Program-made: the position numbers and the translations under genes
Part shown: positions 43,516 through 52,509 of the stretch, in pieces
Layout: each line of letters begins with the position of its first letter
How positions within the stretch are numbered: position 1 is the stretch's first letter
Assembly (NCBI RefSeq): GCF_002836745.1
Contig: NZ_PJAR01000041.1
Location: 186,001-250,000 of the forward strand
DNA: 64,000 nt
Direction: 5' to 3'
Origin: Glaciecola sp. 33A
GTDB taxonomy: Bacteria; Pseudomonadota; Gammaproteobacteria; Enterobacterales; Alteromonadaceae
The notes under the pieces: generated by a model
Told to the model about the DNA's origin: nothing
The model's database searches: none
Seen by the model: only the letters and a program-made list of their open reading frames with translations

Positions 43516-45891
43516 TTAGAATTTCACTCGCAACTGAATACCAAAGTGACGGTCTGCATCACGTGGTATTTGATAACGGAAGTTATCACCACTGTAGGTA
43601 GTCACAAATTTCTCATCGGTGAGGTTTTTAGCAATAAGCGAAATTCTGTAAGCGTCGTCATCAAACGAAAATGCAACACTCGCATTGACGATGCTGTATT
43701 CAGGTAAAAACGCTTCTGGGTTAGTTTGTGCTGTGCTGCCCGGCGCGCCCGCAAAAATATCGTCGGTGTAGACGTAAGACGAGTTAAAATAAACATCCAT
43801 ACCATCCATTTCCATCACATATTCACCGGTAACTGAATACTTTAAGTCTGGAGAGAAGGGTAAATCGGCACCTGAGCGCCCATCACAAGTGGTTAATCCA
43901 ACCGGGCAACTGAATTCGTCAACAACGGCGTCTACGCTAGAAACACCTCCAGTTAACACAAAGTTCTCTGTAGCTTGCCACATAAAGTCAACTTCAAACC
44001 CTTCAGTGGTAACTGAACCTGCGTTAGTTAAACGAGTGATAACTACGCTGTCTAAAAGTTCGGAGTTGTTTGCTTGAAATCCATCTATGTCGGTTCTAAA
44101 TGCGGCAATATTAACAATTAAATTGTTTGTCGCATATTTATAGCCGAGTTCGTAAGCGTCCGAAGTTTCGGGGCCAATGGGTAAGGTGTCGTTGTCTGCC
44201 ATATTGTAGAACACGTTGAACGCAGGACCTTTGTAGCCCTGTGAGAATGTGGCATACACCATGCTGTCATCATTGATATCATACTGCACGCCAAGCTTCG
44301 ATGACGTATTACTTTTATCAGTACCACCTTTATAGTCAGTTTCGAATCCACGTACACCAACACCTGTTCTCTTATACGGGTCATTGCTTTTTCTGTTATG
44401 TGAAAAGCTGACTTCATCGTCGGTGTAACGAATGCCAAAGAGGAGGCGCAAATTTTCGTTAATATGGTACTTAGCGTCTGCAAACACAGCCCAGTTATCA
44501 AACTCAGTTTCCATATAAGCAGTGGCACCTACTATGTCGTTTGAATTACAACTAAGCCCCTGCGCCGCGATGAAGTCGTTAATATCTGTCTCACTGGGAT
44601 TAGCAACACCTAGCGTGTCGCTCAGGTATGCACCAATAGCAGCAGGGAATTGACCGTTATTATCTTGACACGAAGCATCTCGTGTAAAGTTTCTTTCAGA
44701 GGTTTGATTCCACCAGAAAAATCCAGCTTGGTAATCAAAATCACCGCCTAAAGGTGAGGCTATTCTGAACTCTTGTGATACTTGATCCCATTCTTGTGGT
44801 CCAATATCATGCAATTGAAAAGGCACACCAAACACTGGGAAAGGCAGATCGCCTGCTGTTGAAGTAAAGTCACCTTCTCGAAACTCTGTATTATTCCAGC
44901 TTCTATAAGCGGTAATAGAGGTGAACTCATGATCGCCAATAGGTTTATCGATTTGAACCGAAAACGCAGTATGGTCGTCAATAGTACGAGTTTCAAAGTC
45001 ATGATCAATTTGACGTTGATTTAAATCTAAGTCTCCCACACCTGTGCTATTCGGTGATGCTTCAGAGTTATGTCGACCACTGGGTGTTAGTTCAAGATCG
45101 GCACAACAGGAGTCGTTAGAACTGACAGTTTCAAAAATAAACAAAATGTCGGTGTCACCTGATGCGTCAATATCCAGCATCGCGCGAACGCCTTCTTTAT
45201 CATATCCACTGGTAGTTTCATTGTTGTATACGTTTTTTATATAGCCATCAAATTGCGATTTTAATACCGTTAGACTGCCGTTGACATTGTCATTGAGTGC
45301 CCCTGATACTCTGCCTTTAAGACGATACTCATTATCCTGCATAAGCGTCGTTTCAAACACACCCTCAAATTCCTCACTTGGGCGTTTAGAGGTCATGTTG
45401 ATAACACCGGCAGATGCATTTTTACCAAAGAGCGTACCTTGCGGGCCACGCAGTACTTCAATTCTTTCTAGGTCATATAAGTCGACAAAGGCTTGTCCTG
45501 ACCGGCCAAGCACAACGCCATCCACTACCGTGGAAACACTTGGTTCTGCAGCCACACTAAAGGATATAGTCCCAATACCACGAATCGTAATAGCAGAATT
45601 TCGGGTGGTGTTACCTTTTCTAAAGCTAACGGACGGGACAAGTGCTTGCAGTCCTTCTATGTTGGCCGAGAACGCGGCGTTGATTTGGTTCTCACGCAAA
45701 ACAGTAACAGCAAGTGGAACTTCATTTAAATTTTCAACACGTTTTTGTGAAGTAACGGTAATAGTTTCGAATCCTTTGTCAGTGTCTTTCGATTCTTCTT
45801 GAGCGTTAACTGTCATGCCTAACGACAAACAGGTTGTCAGCGCTAAGGCTTTTGCAATGCTTTGTTGCAAAGAGCTTGGTTTAAATTTCAT
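43516..45891 (-). CDS. TonB-dependent outer-membrane receptor
   Basis: A 791-residue TonB receptor: signal peptide ending near VNAQEES, TonB-box-like FETITVTSQKR, plug (AITIRGIGTISF, IEVLRGPQGTLFGKNASAGVINMTSKRP) and a beta-barrel ending LRVKF. The start is ATG 45891, with GGAG 6 bases upstream; a TTG at 45903 would add four residues. A copy of the GntR-type palindrome lies about 160 bases upstream, so it probably belongs to the GH31/TRAP regulon rather than to the guanidino cluster. Cargo is unknown; a glycoside or organosulfonate is possible. Confidence 0.92.
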   Translation of the reverse strand: MKFKPSSLQQSIAKALALTTCLSLGMTVNAQEESKDTDKGFETITVTSQKRVENLNEVPLAVTVLRENQINAAFSANIEGLQALVPSVSFRKGNTTRNSAITIRGIGTISFSVAAEPSVSTVVDGVVLGRSGQAFVDLYDLERIEVLRGPQGTLFGKNASAGVINMTSKRPSEEFEGVFETTLMQDNEYRLKGRVSGALNDNVNGSLTVLKSQFDGYIKNVYNNETTSGYDKEGVRAMLDIDASGDTDILFIFETVSSNDSCCADLELTPSGRHNSEASPNSTGVGDLDLNQRQIDHDFETRTIDDHTAFSVQIDKPIGDHEFTSITAYRSWNNTEFREGDFTSTAGDLPFPVFGVPFQLHDIGPQEWDQVSQEFRIASPLGGDFDYQAGFFWWNQTSERNFTRDASCQDNNGQFPAAIGAYLSDTLGVANPSETDINDFIAAQGLSCNSNDIVGATAYMETEFDNWAVFADAKYHINENLRLLFGIRYTDDEVSFSHNRKSNDPYKRTGVGVRGFETDYKGGTDKSNTSSKLGVQYDINDDSMVYATFSQGYKGPAFNVFYNMADNDTLPIGPETSDAYELGYKYATNNLIVNIAAFRTDIDGFQANNSELLDSVVITRLTNAGSVTTEGFEVDFMWQATENFVLTGGVSSVDAVVDEFSCPVGLTTCDGRSGADLPFSPDLKYSVTGEYVMEMDGMDVYFNSSYVYTDDIFAGAPGSTAQTNPEAFLPEYSIVNASVAFSFDDDAYRISLIAKNLTDEKFVTTYSGDNFRYQIPRDADRHFGIQLRVKF

Positions 45892-46186
45892 TGTGTTCTC
45901 CAATTTTACAGTATGTCTTATTTTGCCGGAGACTATTCACGCAATTAAGCAGATAATTCGGCGCAACATTTAGTGATGTGTAGCAAGTTGAGAGGCTCAA
46001 CTGTGCAACTTCTATCTGCAAACGGCTTATTTTTATTAAGACTATTTTAGGTCTGTCTTATATAAGATAGAAGATGTAGTTAAAACTACCCAATAAGTAA
46101 ACTAGATGCAACTGTTTTGTTATAAAATTGTGATTTAAATATGTAAATATAAGTTTATATCGTTACATTTGTGAAATAGGGCTTGC
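45892..46186. other. promoter region of the third TonB receptor gene
   Basis: AT-rich, no ORF. It contains the GntR-type palindrome at 46054-46069 and leads into the second decamer array at 46187. Confidence 0.5.
46054..46069. promoter_or_regulatory. GntR-type operator copy upstream of TonB gene
   Basis: TGTCTTATATAAGATA matches 15 of 16 bases of the perfect palindrome at 51431-51446. It lies about 160 bases upstream of the TonB start at 45891. Confidence 0.6.
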
Positions 46187-46266
46187 GGAGAGCAGAGGAG
46201 AGCAGAGGTGAGCAGCGTTGCGCAGAGGTGAGCAAAGGTGGGCAGAGGAGCGCCGAGGTGAGCGGG
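46187..46266. repeat. decamer tandem array 2 (unit AGCAGAGGTG)
   Basis: Seven full units plus partial ones, each exactly 10 bases; consensus AGCAGAGGTG, variants AGCAGCGTTG, CGCAGAGGTG, AGCAAAGGTG and CGCCGAGGTG. It ends at the stop codon of the TRAP binding-protein gene (46268-46270). The unit sequence differs from array 1, but period, purine richness and position at a minus-strand gene's stop are the same. Confidence 0.9.
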
Positions 46267-46267
46267 A

Positions 46268-47305
46268 TCACTGTTGAGCGTCACAGGTTGCCACAGAGCT
46301 TTCTAATAGGTTAAGCCATTCACTACCGAATTCACTGATGAACCAGCCTCGCATGTTACTAGCCGCATTCTTAAAGGCTTGTTTTTCAGCTACCGAAGGG
46401 CGATAAATAGTACCGCCTGCCTGTTCAAAGATTTTGTAAGAATTCTCTTCCTCAGTTGCAACTAGATTATTTGCCGCAGCCTGTTGTTTCTTAAAGCCCT
46501 CTTGAATAATAGATTGAATATCCCTTGGTAGCGTTTGCCAAACTGGTTCTGAAAACCACCATAACGTCGCCATGTATGAGTGGCCATCGAGTATAATGTA
46601 CTTCAAATGCTCTTGCAGCTTGGCCCCGATGATATCTTGTATTCCATTTTTGCTGCCCTCTACTACGCCTGTTGCCAATGCAGTATAAAGCTCAGCCCAT
46701 GAAATTGGCGTAGGATTTGCCCCCAATTGTTTAACCAGCTGTTGTTGGATCTCCGCTGGTGTGGTCCTAATTTTCTGGCCTTTTAAATCCTCTGGTGTGT
46801 GTATCGGCTTTTTAGTGGTGGCAAAATTACGCCAGCCACCGGTGTTGGCAATACCGATAAGTCGAATTTTCAATGAGCGCTCCAATACGCTTTGTCTTAT
46901 TTTGTCTAGCATTGGACCATTCAGTACACATATCGCTTGTTTATCGCTTGTAAATACATAAGGTAAGTCTAACACCTGAGCAGGTGCGAAAAAATTACCG
47001 GTGCCGCCAGCGGTGCTTGGAAACATCTCTAGTACGCCTTGCTGCAAGTTACTAATGCACTCAGGCACACTTCCACAAAACTGACCTGAGGTATAAATAT
47101 CAACCTTGACGCGGCCCTCACTCTTGGATTCAACATACTCTTTAAAGGCAACCAAGCCGACGTAATCTTCATCTTGTGTTGAGGCTTGAATAGCTGCCTT
47201 TATGGTGAATTCTGCTTGCGAGCTGGTGGAGCGCATTATGCCAGTAATACTCATTACAAACACCAGTGCATAAATTCCCAAAAGTACCTTACGTTTAGTG
47301 TTCAT
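46268..47305 (-). CDS. dctP: TRAP transporter periplasmic binding protein (DctP)
   Basis: A 345-residue extracytoplasmic solute receptor with a signal peptide (residues 8-30) and the DctP pattern (FKEYVESKSEGRVKVDIYTSGQF, LKGQKIRTTPAEI with the ligand-carboxylate arginine, NGIQDIIGAKLQEHLKYI). It captures an organic-acid-type solute in the periplasm and hands it to the DctQM membrane pair encoded just upstream. AAGGA lies 9 bases before the ATG. The ligand may be a sulfonated or acidic sugar, given the GH31 and dioxygenase genes in the same regulon (inference). Confidence 0.9.
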   Translation of the reverse strand: MNTKRKVLLGIYALVFVMSITGIMRSTSSQAEFTIKAAIQASTQDEDYVGLVAFKEYVESKSEGRVKVDIYTSGQFCGSVPECISNLQQGVLEMFPSTAGGTGNFFAPAQVLDLPYVFTSDKQAICVLNGPMLDKIRQSVLERSLKIRLIGIANTGGWRNFATTKKPIHTPEDLKGQKIRTTPAEIQQQLVKQLGANPTPISWAELYTALATGVVEGSKNGIQDIIGAKLQEHLKYIILDGHSYMATLWWFSEPVWQTLPRDIQSIIQEGFKKQQAAANNLVATEEENSYKIFEQAGGTIYRPSVAEKQAFKNAASNMRGWFISEFGSEWLNLLESSVATCDAQQ

Positions 47306-47317
47306 AATGATAGATCC

Positions 47318-48604
47318 TTAGGCAAATCCAAATAGGCGAGGAAGGGTCATAGTGACCGCAGGAAAATACGTGATAATGAAAATAACGAGGGCCTCAACCG
47401 CTAAAAATGGAAGCATTTCGACGGCGATATTCTCGGTTTTTTCGCCCGACACCGAAGCGGCTACAAATAACACTAATCCCATTGGTGGTGTGGCTAAGCC
47501 CACCGTTAAGTTTACGCACATAATAACCGCAAAATGCAGGGGATCGATGCCCAATGATATAAAGATAGGCGCAAGCACAGGCCCTAAAATTAGAATGGCT
47601 GGGCCAGCATCGAGAAACATGCCAATAGCGAACAAGAACAGATTGATAATTAGCAGCAGCAACAACACGTTTGAGGTGATACCTATTATATTGGCAGCTA
47701 ATGAATCGGCTAAGCCTGAGACTGTGATGATCCAGGCAAAGGTTACAGCTGAGCCGACCAATAATAAAATAGTACCGGACTGAACTGCGGCATTCACTAA
47801 AATTGTAGGTAACTGGCTAATGCGCAGTGTGTTGGTGATAAATAAAGTAACAATAAATGCATAGCCTACCGCCACAGCAGCAGCTTCGGTGGGTGTAAAT
47901 ACGCCAGCAATAATTCCACCTAATAAAATAATAGGCGTTAATAATGGTAAAAAAGATACCTTAAAAGCAGAACCGCGCTCGGCCCATGACGCTTTTTTGT
48001 TAGCGATTGGGTAATTACGTTTTTTGGCTATACGATTGGTTACTATCATTAAGCCAACACATATCATTAATCCGGGTAATATCCCTGCCAAGAACATGCC
48101 TGCAACCGATACATTCATAATAAATGCATATAAAATCATAATTCCAGAGGGCGGAATAATAGGTCCGATTACGGAAGATGCTGCGGTAACTGCAGCGGCA
48201 AACCGGCGGCTATAGCCATTTTGTTCCATTGCGGGGATCAACATTTTTCCTAGCGCTGATGTATCTGCTACTGCAGAGCCCGACAAACCCGCAAACAGCA
48301 CTGAGGAGAGTATATTAACTTGCGCTAAACCACCGCGGTAGTGTCCAATAAGACTTTGGCAAAAGCGCACAATAGACTGCGTGATCCCGCCTTGATTCAT
48401 CAACTCACCAGCAAGTATAAAAAAGGGCACTGCCATTAGAGGAAAGGAATTCATTCCTGAAAATAATCGGTTTAAGAGGGCAGAGAAAAACACCTCGTTG
48501 CCATCAATCATTAAGCTTACGCCGGGGCCTACCAGTAGAGCAAACACAACGGGGGTTCCGGCCGTAAGTAAGAGAATGAATATCCAAATATAACTTAACG
48601 ACAT
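47318..48604 (-). CDS. dctM: TRAP transporter large permease (DctM)
   Basis: A 428-residue, about 12-segment permease (GPGVSLMI, FPLMAVPFFILAGELMNQGGIT, GSAVADTSALGKMLIPAM, TPTEAAAVAVGYAF), the sodium-driven transport subunit of a TRAP system. Its ATG at 48604 lies one base after the DctQ stop; an upstream start at 48652 would overlap DctQ and add a polar 16-residue extension. It forms one operon with DctQ, DctP and probably the GH31 gene. Confidence 0.92.
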   Translation of the reverse strand: MSLSYIWIFILLLTAGTPVVFALLVGPGVSLMIDGNEVFFSALLNRLFSGMNSFPLMAVPFFILAGELMNQGGITQSIVRFCQSLIGHYRGGLAQVNILSSVLFAGLSGSAVADTSALGKMLIPAMEQNGYSRRFAAAVTAASSVIGPIIPPSGIMILYAFIMNVSVAGMFLAGILPGLMICVGLMIVTNRIAKKRNYPIANKKASWAERGSAFKVSFLPLLTPIILLGGIIAGVFTPTEAAAVAVGYAFIVTLFITNTLRISQLPTILVNAAVQSGTILLLVGSAVTFAWIITVSGLADSLAANIIGITSNVLLLLLIINLFLFAIGMFLDAGPAILILGPVLAPIFISLGIDPLHFAVIMCVNLTVGLATPPMGLVLFVAASVSGEKTENIAVEMLPFLAVEALVIFIITYFPAVTMTLPRLFGFA

Positions 48605-48605
48605 A

Positions 48606-49160
48606 CTATTGTGCTCCCTGCTTTGAGTCTGGACTTTTGGGCGTGCCGCCATGATGAGGGATCAGTGGTGAACTGAGTTGTTGAATGATCCTTTCAATGC
48701 CTACTAAAAACAGTGAGCCAAAAGCAAACGGCATACAAAGGTAAAAAAACCATAACTTAACCTGAACAGAAGCGGCTGTGATAGTCATGCCAGCGGCAAC
48801 AAAACTGATGCTCTGCACAAAAAATATTCCGCTAATAAGCATAATCAGGATCGTAATTACTATTTCAGCAATTCGTTTTGGTAATACGGGTAAAGCATCG
48901 TGGAACATTTCAATCGACACATTTAAATGCTCTCTATATGCCCAAGGGGAGACCAAACAGGCAATCCATACCATCGCAAATTTAGAAAGCTCTTCGGTCC
49001 AGGTTAATGAGTCGTTTAACACATAGCGAAAAACAACTTGTGCCAAAATCATGACTACCATTAGCGCTAATAAAAAACCGGCAAGGTACTTAGCACTTCT
49101 TGCAATGTGGAAATTAAGCACTCCTAAAGCGGTGTTCAACTGTGTGATAAATGACATCAT
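48606..49160 (-). CDS. dctQ: TRAP transporter small permease (DctQ)
   Basis: A 184-residue membrane protein with four membrane segments and the DctQ motif RYVLNDSLTWTEELSKFAMVWIACL. It bridges DctM and the binding protein. It follows the GH31 gene by 45 bases on the same strand. A second ATG lies one codon in, and either may be the start. Confidence 0.9.
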   Translation of the reverse strand: MMSFITQLNTALGVLNFHIARSAKYLAGFLLALMVVMILAQVVFRYVLNDSLTWTEELSKFAMVWIACLVSPWAYREHLNVSIEMFHDALPVLPKRIAEIVITILIMLISGIFFVQSISFVAAGMTITAASVQVKLWFFYLCMPFAFGSLFLVGIERIIQQLSSPLIPHHGGTPKSPDSKQGAQ

Positions 49161-49205
49161 GAAACGCTCATTCCTGTTGGCATCGTATTATTAATATATT
49201 CTGAT

Positions 49206-51299
49206 CTACTGGTTAATATCATGATCTGGCCAATGCGGTAGGTTGTCAGTATGTTCGTAGTCGCCGGTAAGCATTTCGACGTTTTCTACGCTTGCACCAA
49301 TCGGGATCGAATGATGCTCAGGAACAAATACCGCTATCTCATCCAGCTCTAGTGTCAGTTCGAGCAACTGATGGCCCGCGTATTTTTGTTTATTTGGAAA
49401 ACGAGTCCAATTACCTTGAGGTAAATAAACCGTTACTCTTCCCTCTGGATTAGTGCAGGGGGCAACCAACAGGCTATCACCAAACATAAATTGTAGTTCG
49501 AACGAATGGGCAAGGCGTTGATCTGGAAATGCGAGTGCCATTGCTCGCATAACAGGTAAGCCTGATTTGCTCGACTGCTTCATCGTGTTATAAATATACG
49601 GCATGAGTTGGTAGCGTAGTATGATTGCTTTATTGGCCGCATTCTCAGCATCGGTGGCGTAACTCCACGGCTCACGCTGACCAATACCGTGTAACCTTAT
49701 GTGTGCTGAAAACACAGCAGCTTGAGTCCATCGCGCGAACAAGATCGAGTCGCGTGTATCTTTGTAAAATCCACCGACGTCGGTCGCAAAGAAAGGTGCA
49801 CCAGACATACCCCATGACAGCGCGCCTCGAATACTGCCTATCAACCCACCCCAATCTGCCTGAGGGTCTCCGCCCCATTGGCTGGGAAAACGTTGTGAGC
49901 CGGTCCATGCTGAGCGGCTGAATAAAAATGGACCCGTTTTACTATATTTTTCTGCTGCCTCATAAACACAACGGTTGTAAAGCAAACTATAGACATTGTG
50001 CAGTCTATTGCCACTATCACCATTATGCGCAAGCATGTTGTCGTCTTCAACTTGCTCTCCAAAATCGGCTTTTATCATATCAACGCCTAAATCAAACAAA
50101 GGCTTGTGCGATGTTAGCCAAAATTGATACGCCTCAGGGTGAGTAAAATCAACTATTCCTGATTCAGGGAGCGGTGTTAACACCTCCGCAAAGGCACTCA
50201 TATCCCATTGGTAACGATAAGCTTCGCCGGTTCTCTTGTCTTTCAGTAACCAACCTTTACGTGCCATTTCATCAAACAACTTGTTTTGTACAGAAACCAA
50301 TGGGTATTCCCAAATACACACCTTAAAGTTTTGTTCTTTTAATGCCTCTATAACGGCGGCAGGATTATCAAAGCGTTTAGGATCCCATTCAAATGCAAAT
50401 CGAGTGTCGGTGTCTTGCCAAGCCCTGCCATCTAACGTGATCACATCGCAAGGCAGATGATTGTCGCGCACCGCTTTCGCTGTTGCCAATAATTCAGGAA
50501 CGTCTTTGTAATAGGCTTTAGAAAGGATCAGGCCCAGACTCCATAATGGCGGCACGGGGGAGCGACCCGTTAAATGGGTATATTGCTCAATAATTTGTGC
50601 CCCGTTTTCGCCGTCTAATAGAAAAATATCAAGGGCTTGATCTTCAATTAGCACGCAGTAACCACGCTGCGACCAAGCAGCATAACCAACAGCATGCGTT
50701 ACTGGTGAGGGGGTATGCACAAAAAGACCCCAGCCTTTAGGGCTCCATGCAAACGGGGTGTTTTTATAAGAAATTTCAGCATTCACTCCTAAAGCATCGT
50801 GGTTATAAGACCTAATTAATTGCCCACGTTTATTTAATCCAGACCACTTTTCACCCAAACCATACACGGCTTCTTCCGCACCCAAATCCACACTAAATAG
50901 CCAGCCTTGCGGTGTTTTTGCCATCGGGGGTAATCTGAATTGGCGCACAAAGTGACCGTCGTTAGGTGTTTTTTGTTTGATTTCACCCGATTTTTTCCAT
51001 TCGAATGCGAAAGGTCTATGCTGTATATCAATGCTATGATTTTGAGCGATAATTTGAGTGTGTGTTGAACTTGATGTGATCGAGGCTGCAAAGACCGACG
51101 GCTGATTTACCAGTATGCCGTAATCGTTGACCGTAAATTGATGTTCATTTTGTATTCTGACACCCATTTCGGTAATACTTAATGTTAGCTCACCGTGATT
51201 GGTCGGGATCAATACCTTTCCACTGGGTAATAATTGACATTTACCTGTAATTTCAGTTTGTGCAACACTGTTCCAGTCGGGAGTAGAAAGTTCAAACAT
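49206..51299 (-). CDS. GH31 glycoside hydrolase (YicI-like alpha-xylosidase / alpha-glucosidase)
   Basis: A 697-residue GH31 enzyme without a signal peptide, so cytoplasmic. The nucleophile Asp is in MIKADFGEQ and the acid/base Asp in SQWGGDPQADWGG; FEWDPKRFDNP, DVGGFY and HSRLHG-like HIRLHGIG are also present. The spacing and motifs resemble YicI-type alpha-xylosidases. I do not see the QDW-type segment that I associate with sulfoquinovosidases, so that specificity is not supported directly. The start is ATG 51299, with AAGGA 10 bases upstream; a TTG three codons earlier is too close to it. It heads the operon with the TRAP genes and is divergent from the GntR gene. Confidence 0.87.
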   Translation of the reverse strand: MFELSTPDWNSVAQTEITGKCQLLPSGKVLIPTNHGELTLSITEMGVRIQNEHQFTVNDYGILVNQPSVFAASITSSSTHTQIIAQNHSIDIQHRPFAFEWKKSGEIKQKTPNDGHFVRQFRLPPMAKTPQGWLFSVDLGAEEAVYGLGEKWSGLNKRGQLIRSYNHDALGVNAEISYKNTPFAWSPKGWGLFVHTPSPVTHAVGYAAWSQRGYCVLIEDQALDIFLLDGENGAQIIEQYTHLTGRSPVPPLWSLGLILSKAYYKDVPELLATAKAVRDNHLPCDVITLDGRAWQDTDTRFAFEWDPKRFDNPAAVIEALKEQNFKVCIWEYPLVSVQNKLFDEMARKGWLLKDKRTGEAYRYQWDMSAFAEVLTPLPESGIVDFTHPEAYQFWLTSHKPLFDLGVDMIKADFGEQVEDDNMLAHNGDSGNRLHNVYSLLYNRCVYEAAEKYSKTGPFLFSRSAWTGSQRFPSQWGGDPQADWGGLIGSIRGALSWGMSGAPFFATDVGGFYKDTRDSILFARWTQAAVFSAHIRLHGIGQREPWSYATDAENAANKAIILRYQLMPYIYNTMKQSSKSGLPVMRAMALAFPDQRLAHSFELQFMFGDSLLVAPCTNPEGRVTVYLPQGNWTRFPNKQKYAGHQLLELTLELDEIAVFVPEHHSIPIGASVENVEMLTGDYEHTDNLPHWPDHDINQ

Positions 51300-51663
51300 G
51301 TTGTTCAAATCCTTTATAGTAAATGATGAATAAGTAAGTTTAGTATCAGTCCGTTGTCACGCGACATGAAAATAGAATATTTAAACGCGATTGTGTCGCC
51401 TCATTACTTATCTAATGAGTTAACTTTTCCTGTCTTATATAAGACATAAGTTATTATAATGTTAAATTGTTGTCAATTACGTTCTGTGTTTAAAATTACG
51501 ATTACATTTATTAGATGCGATAATGTTGAGGTTTTGTAACGACAAGGTGCGACGATATTAGGCCAAACAATATGCCCTTCAAGACAGTATTAACATAAGA
51601 AAGCTTGATATTTATGTACTATTAATATTATTCTCATCAATAATTTCATTTTTTAGTGAATTT
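51300..51663. other. divergent GH31 / GntR promoter region
   Basis: A 364-base AT-rich gap with no ORF. Its main feature is the perfect palindrome at 51431-51446. Confidence 0.5.
51431..51446. promoter_or_regulatory. GntR-type operator in divergent GH31 / GntR region
   Basis: TGTCTTATATAAGACA is a perfect 16-base palindrome and the reference copy for sites at 46054 and 53919. It lies between the GH31-TRAP operon and the GntR/UTRA gene, which fits an autoregulated local repressor. Confidence 0.65.
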
Positions 51664-52413
51664 ATGAAAAACAATAGATTTGATAACAAGCTCAGTCAAA
51701 CAGGGGTCGTATTTCAGCCTTTGTACACGCAAGTTGAAAACCACGTTAAGCAGTTAATTGTTGAACAGCGCTGGAAGCCCGGTGAAATGCTGCCTAATGA
51801 ATTTCAATTGGCGGAAGAACTTGGTGTGAGTCAAGGAACTGTGCGTAAGGCGTTAAATGGATTAACTAGCGCAAAAATACTCAGCAGACGCCAAGGGGTG
51901 GGAACGTTTGTGTCAGAGCACACAAATCAGGACAGTTTGTATCGTTATTATCCGATTATTGGTGACGGCAAAGCGCCAGAGCTTCCTAAAGCTGAGCTGT
52001 TGTCATTGGAATTGATAAAGGTACCTAAAAATGTACTTGCTGCATTTGGCACTGAAGGGAATATGAAGGTGTTTGAGGTGTTGAGGCGCAGGATCCTAAA
52101 TAATGAATTTTGTATATTTGAAAAGATCTACCTACCATACACCTATTTTAAAGCATTAGAGGGAACTCAAGAGCTGCCCCATACTCTGTATCATTTTTAT
52201 CAAACCCAATTTAACCTCACAGTGCAAACAACGACTGACAGAATTAAAGCGGATATTGCTAGCGCGGAAGATGCACGATTACTGGGGGTCAAAAAAGGCG
52301 ATGCACTTTTGGAAGTGCAGCGCATAGCACATTCGCTTGATGGAAAAGCCATTGAGTTTAGAATTAGCCGTTGTAGAAGTGACAATTATCATTATTTAGT
52401 AGAGTCGACGTGA
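51664..52413 (+). CDS. GntR-family regulator with UTRA domain (HutC subfamily)
   Basis: A 249-residue regulator: winged HTH (YTQVENHVKQLIVEQRWKPGEMLPNEFQLAEELGVSQGTVRKALNGL, residues 21-68) followed by a UTRA effector domain (VFEVLRRRILNNEFCIFEKIYLPYTYF, LLEVQRIAHSLDGKAIEFRISRCR). It probably represses the GH31-TRAP operon, the TonB gene and the reductase-dioxygenase-exporter operon through the shared palindrome. Members often bind phosphosugars or sugar acids. It is divergent from GH31. Confidence 0.88.
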   Translation: MKNNRFDNKLSQTGVVFQPLYTQVENHVKQLIVEQRWKPGEMLPNEFQLAEELGVSQGTVRKALNGLTSAKILSRRQGVGTFVSEHTNQDSLYRYYPIIGDGKAPELPKAELLSLELIKVPKNVLAAFGTEGNMKVFEVLRRRILNNEFCIFEKIYLPYTYFKALEGTQELPHTLYHFYQTQFNLTVQTTTDRIKADIASAEDARLLGVKKGDALLEVQRIAHSLDGKAIEFRISRCRSDNYHYLVEST

Positions 52414-52509
52414 GTTGTCAAGCTAGGTAATGATGCCATATTTTGTAATATTAGGTAAAAAATCCGCTACTGTTGAGCTTATCAACATCGTCGTTGCAGA
52501 GAGATCAGA

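Noticed and set aside
45281-45802. 173-codon plus-strand ORF inside the third TonB receptor gene
   Set aside because: Its long open frame is a by-product of codon use in the receptor gene; low-complexity Ser/Thr/Pro translation with no domain.
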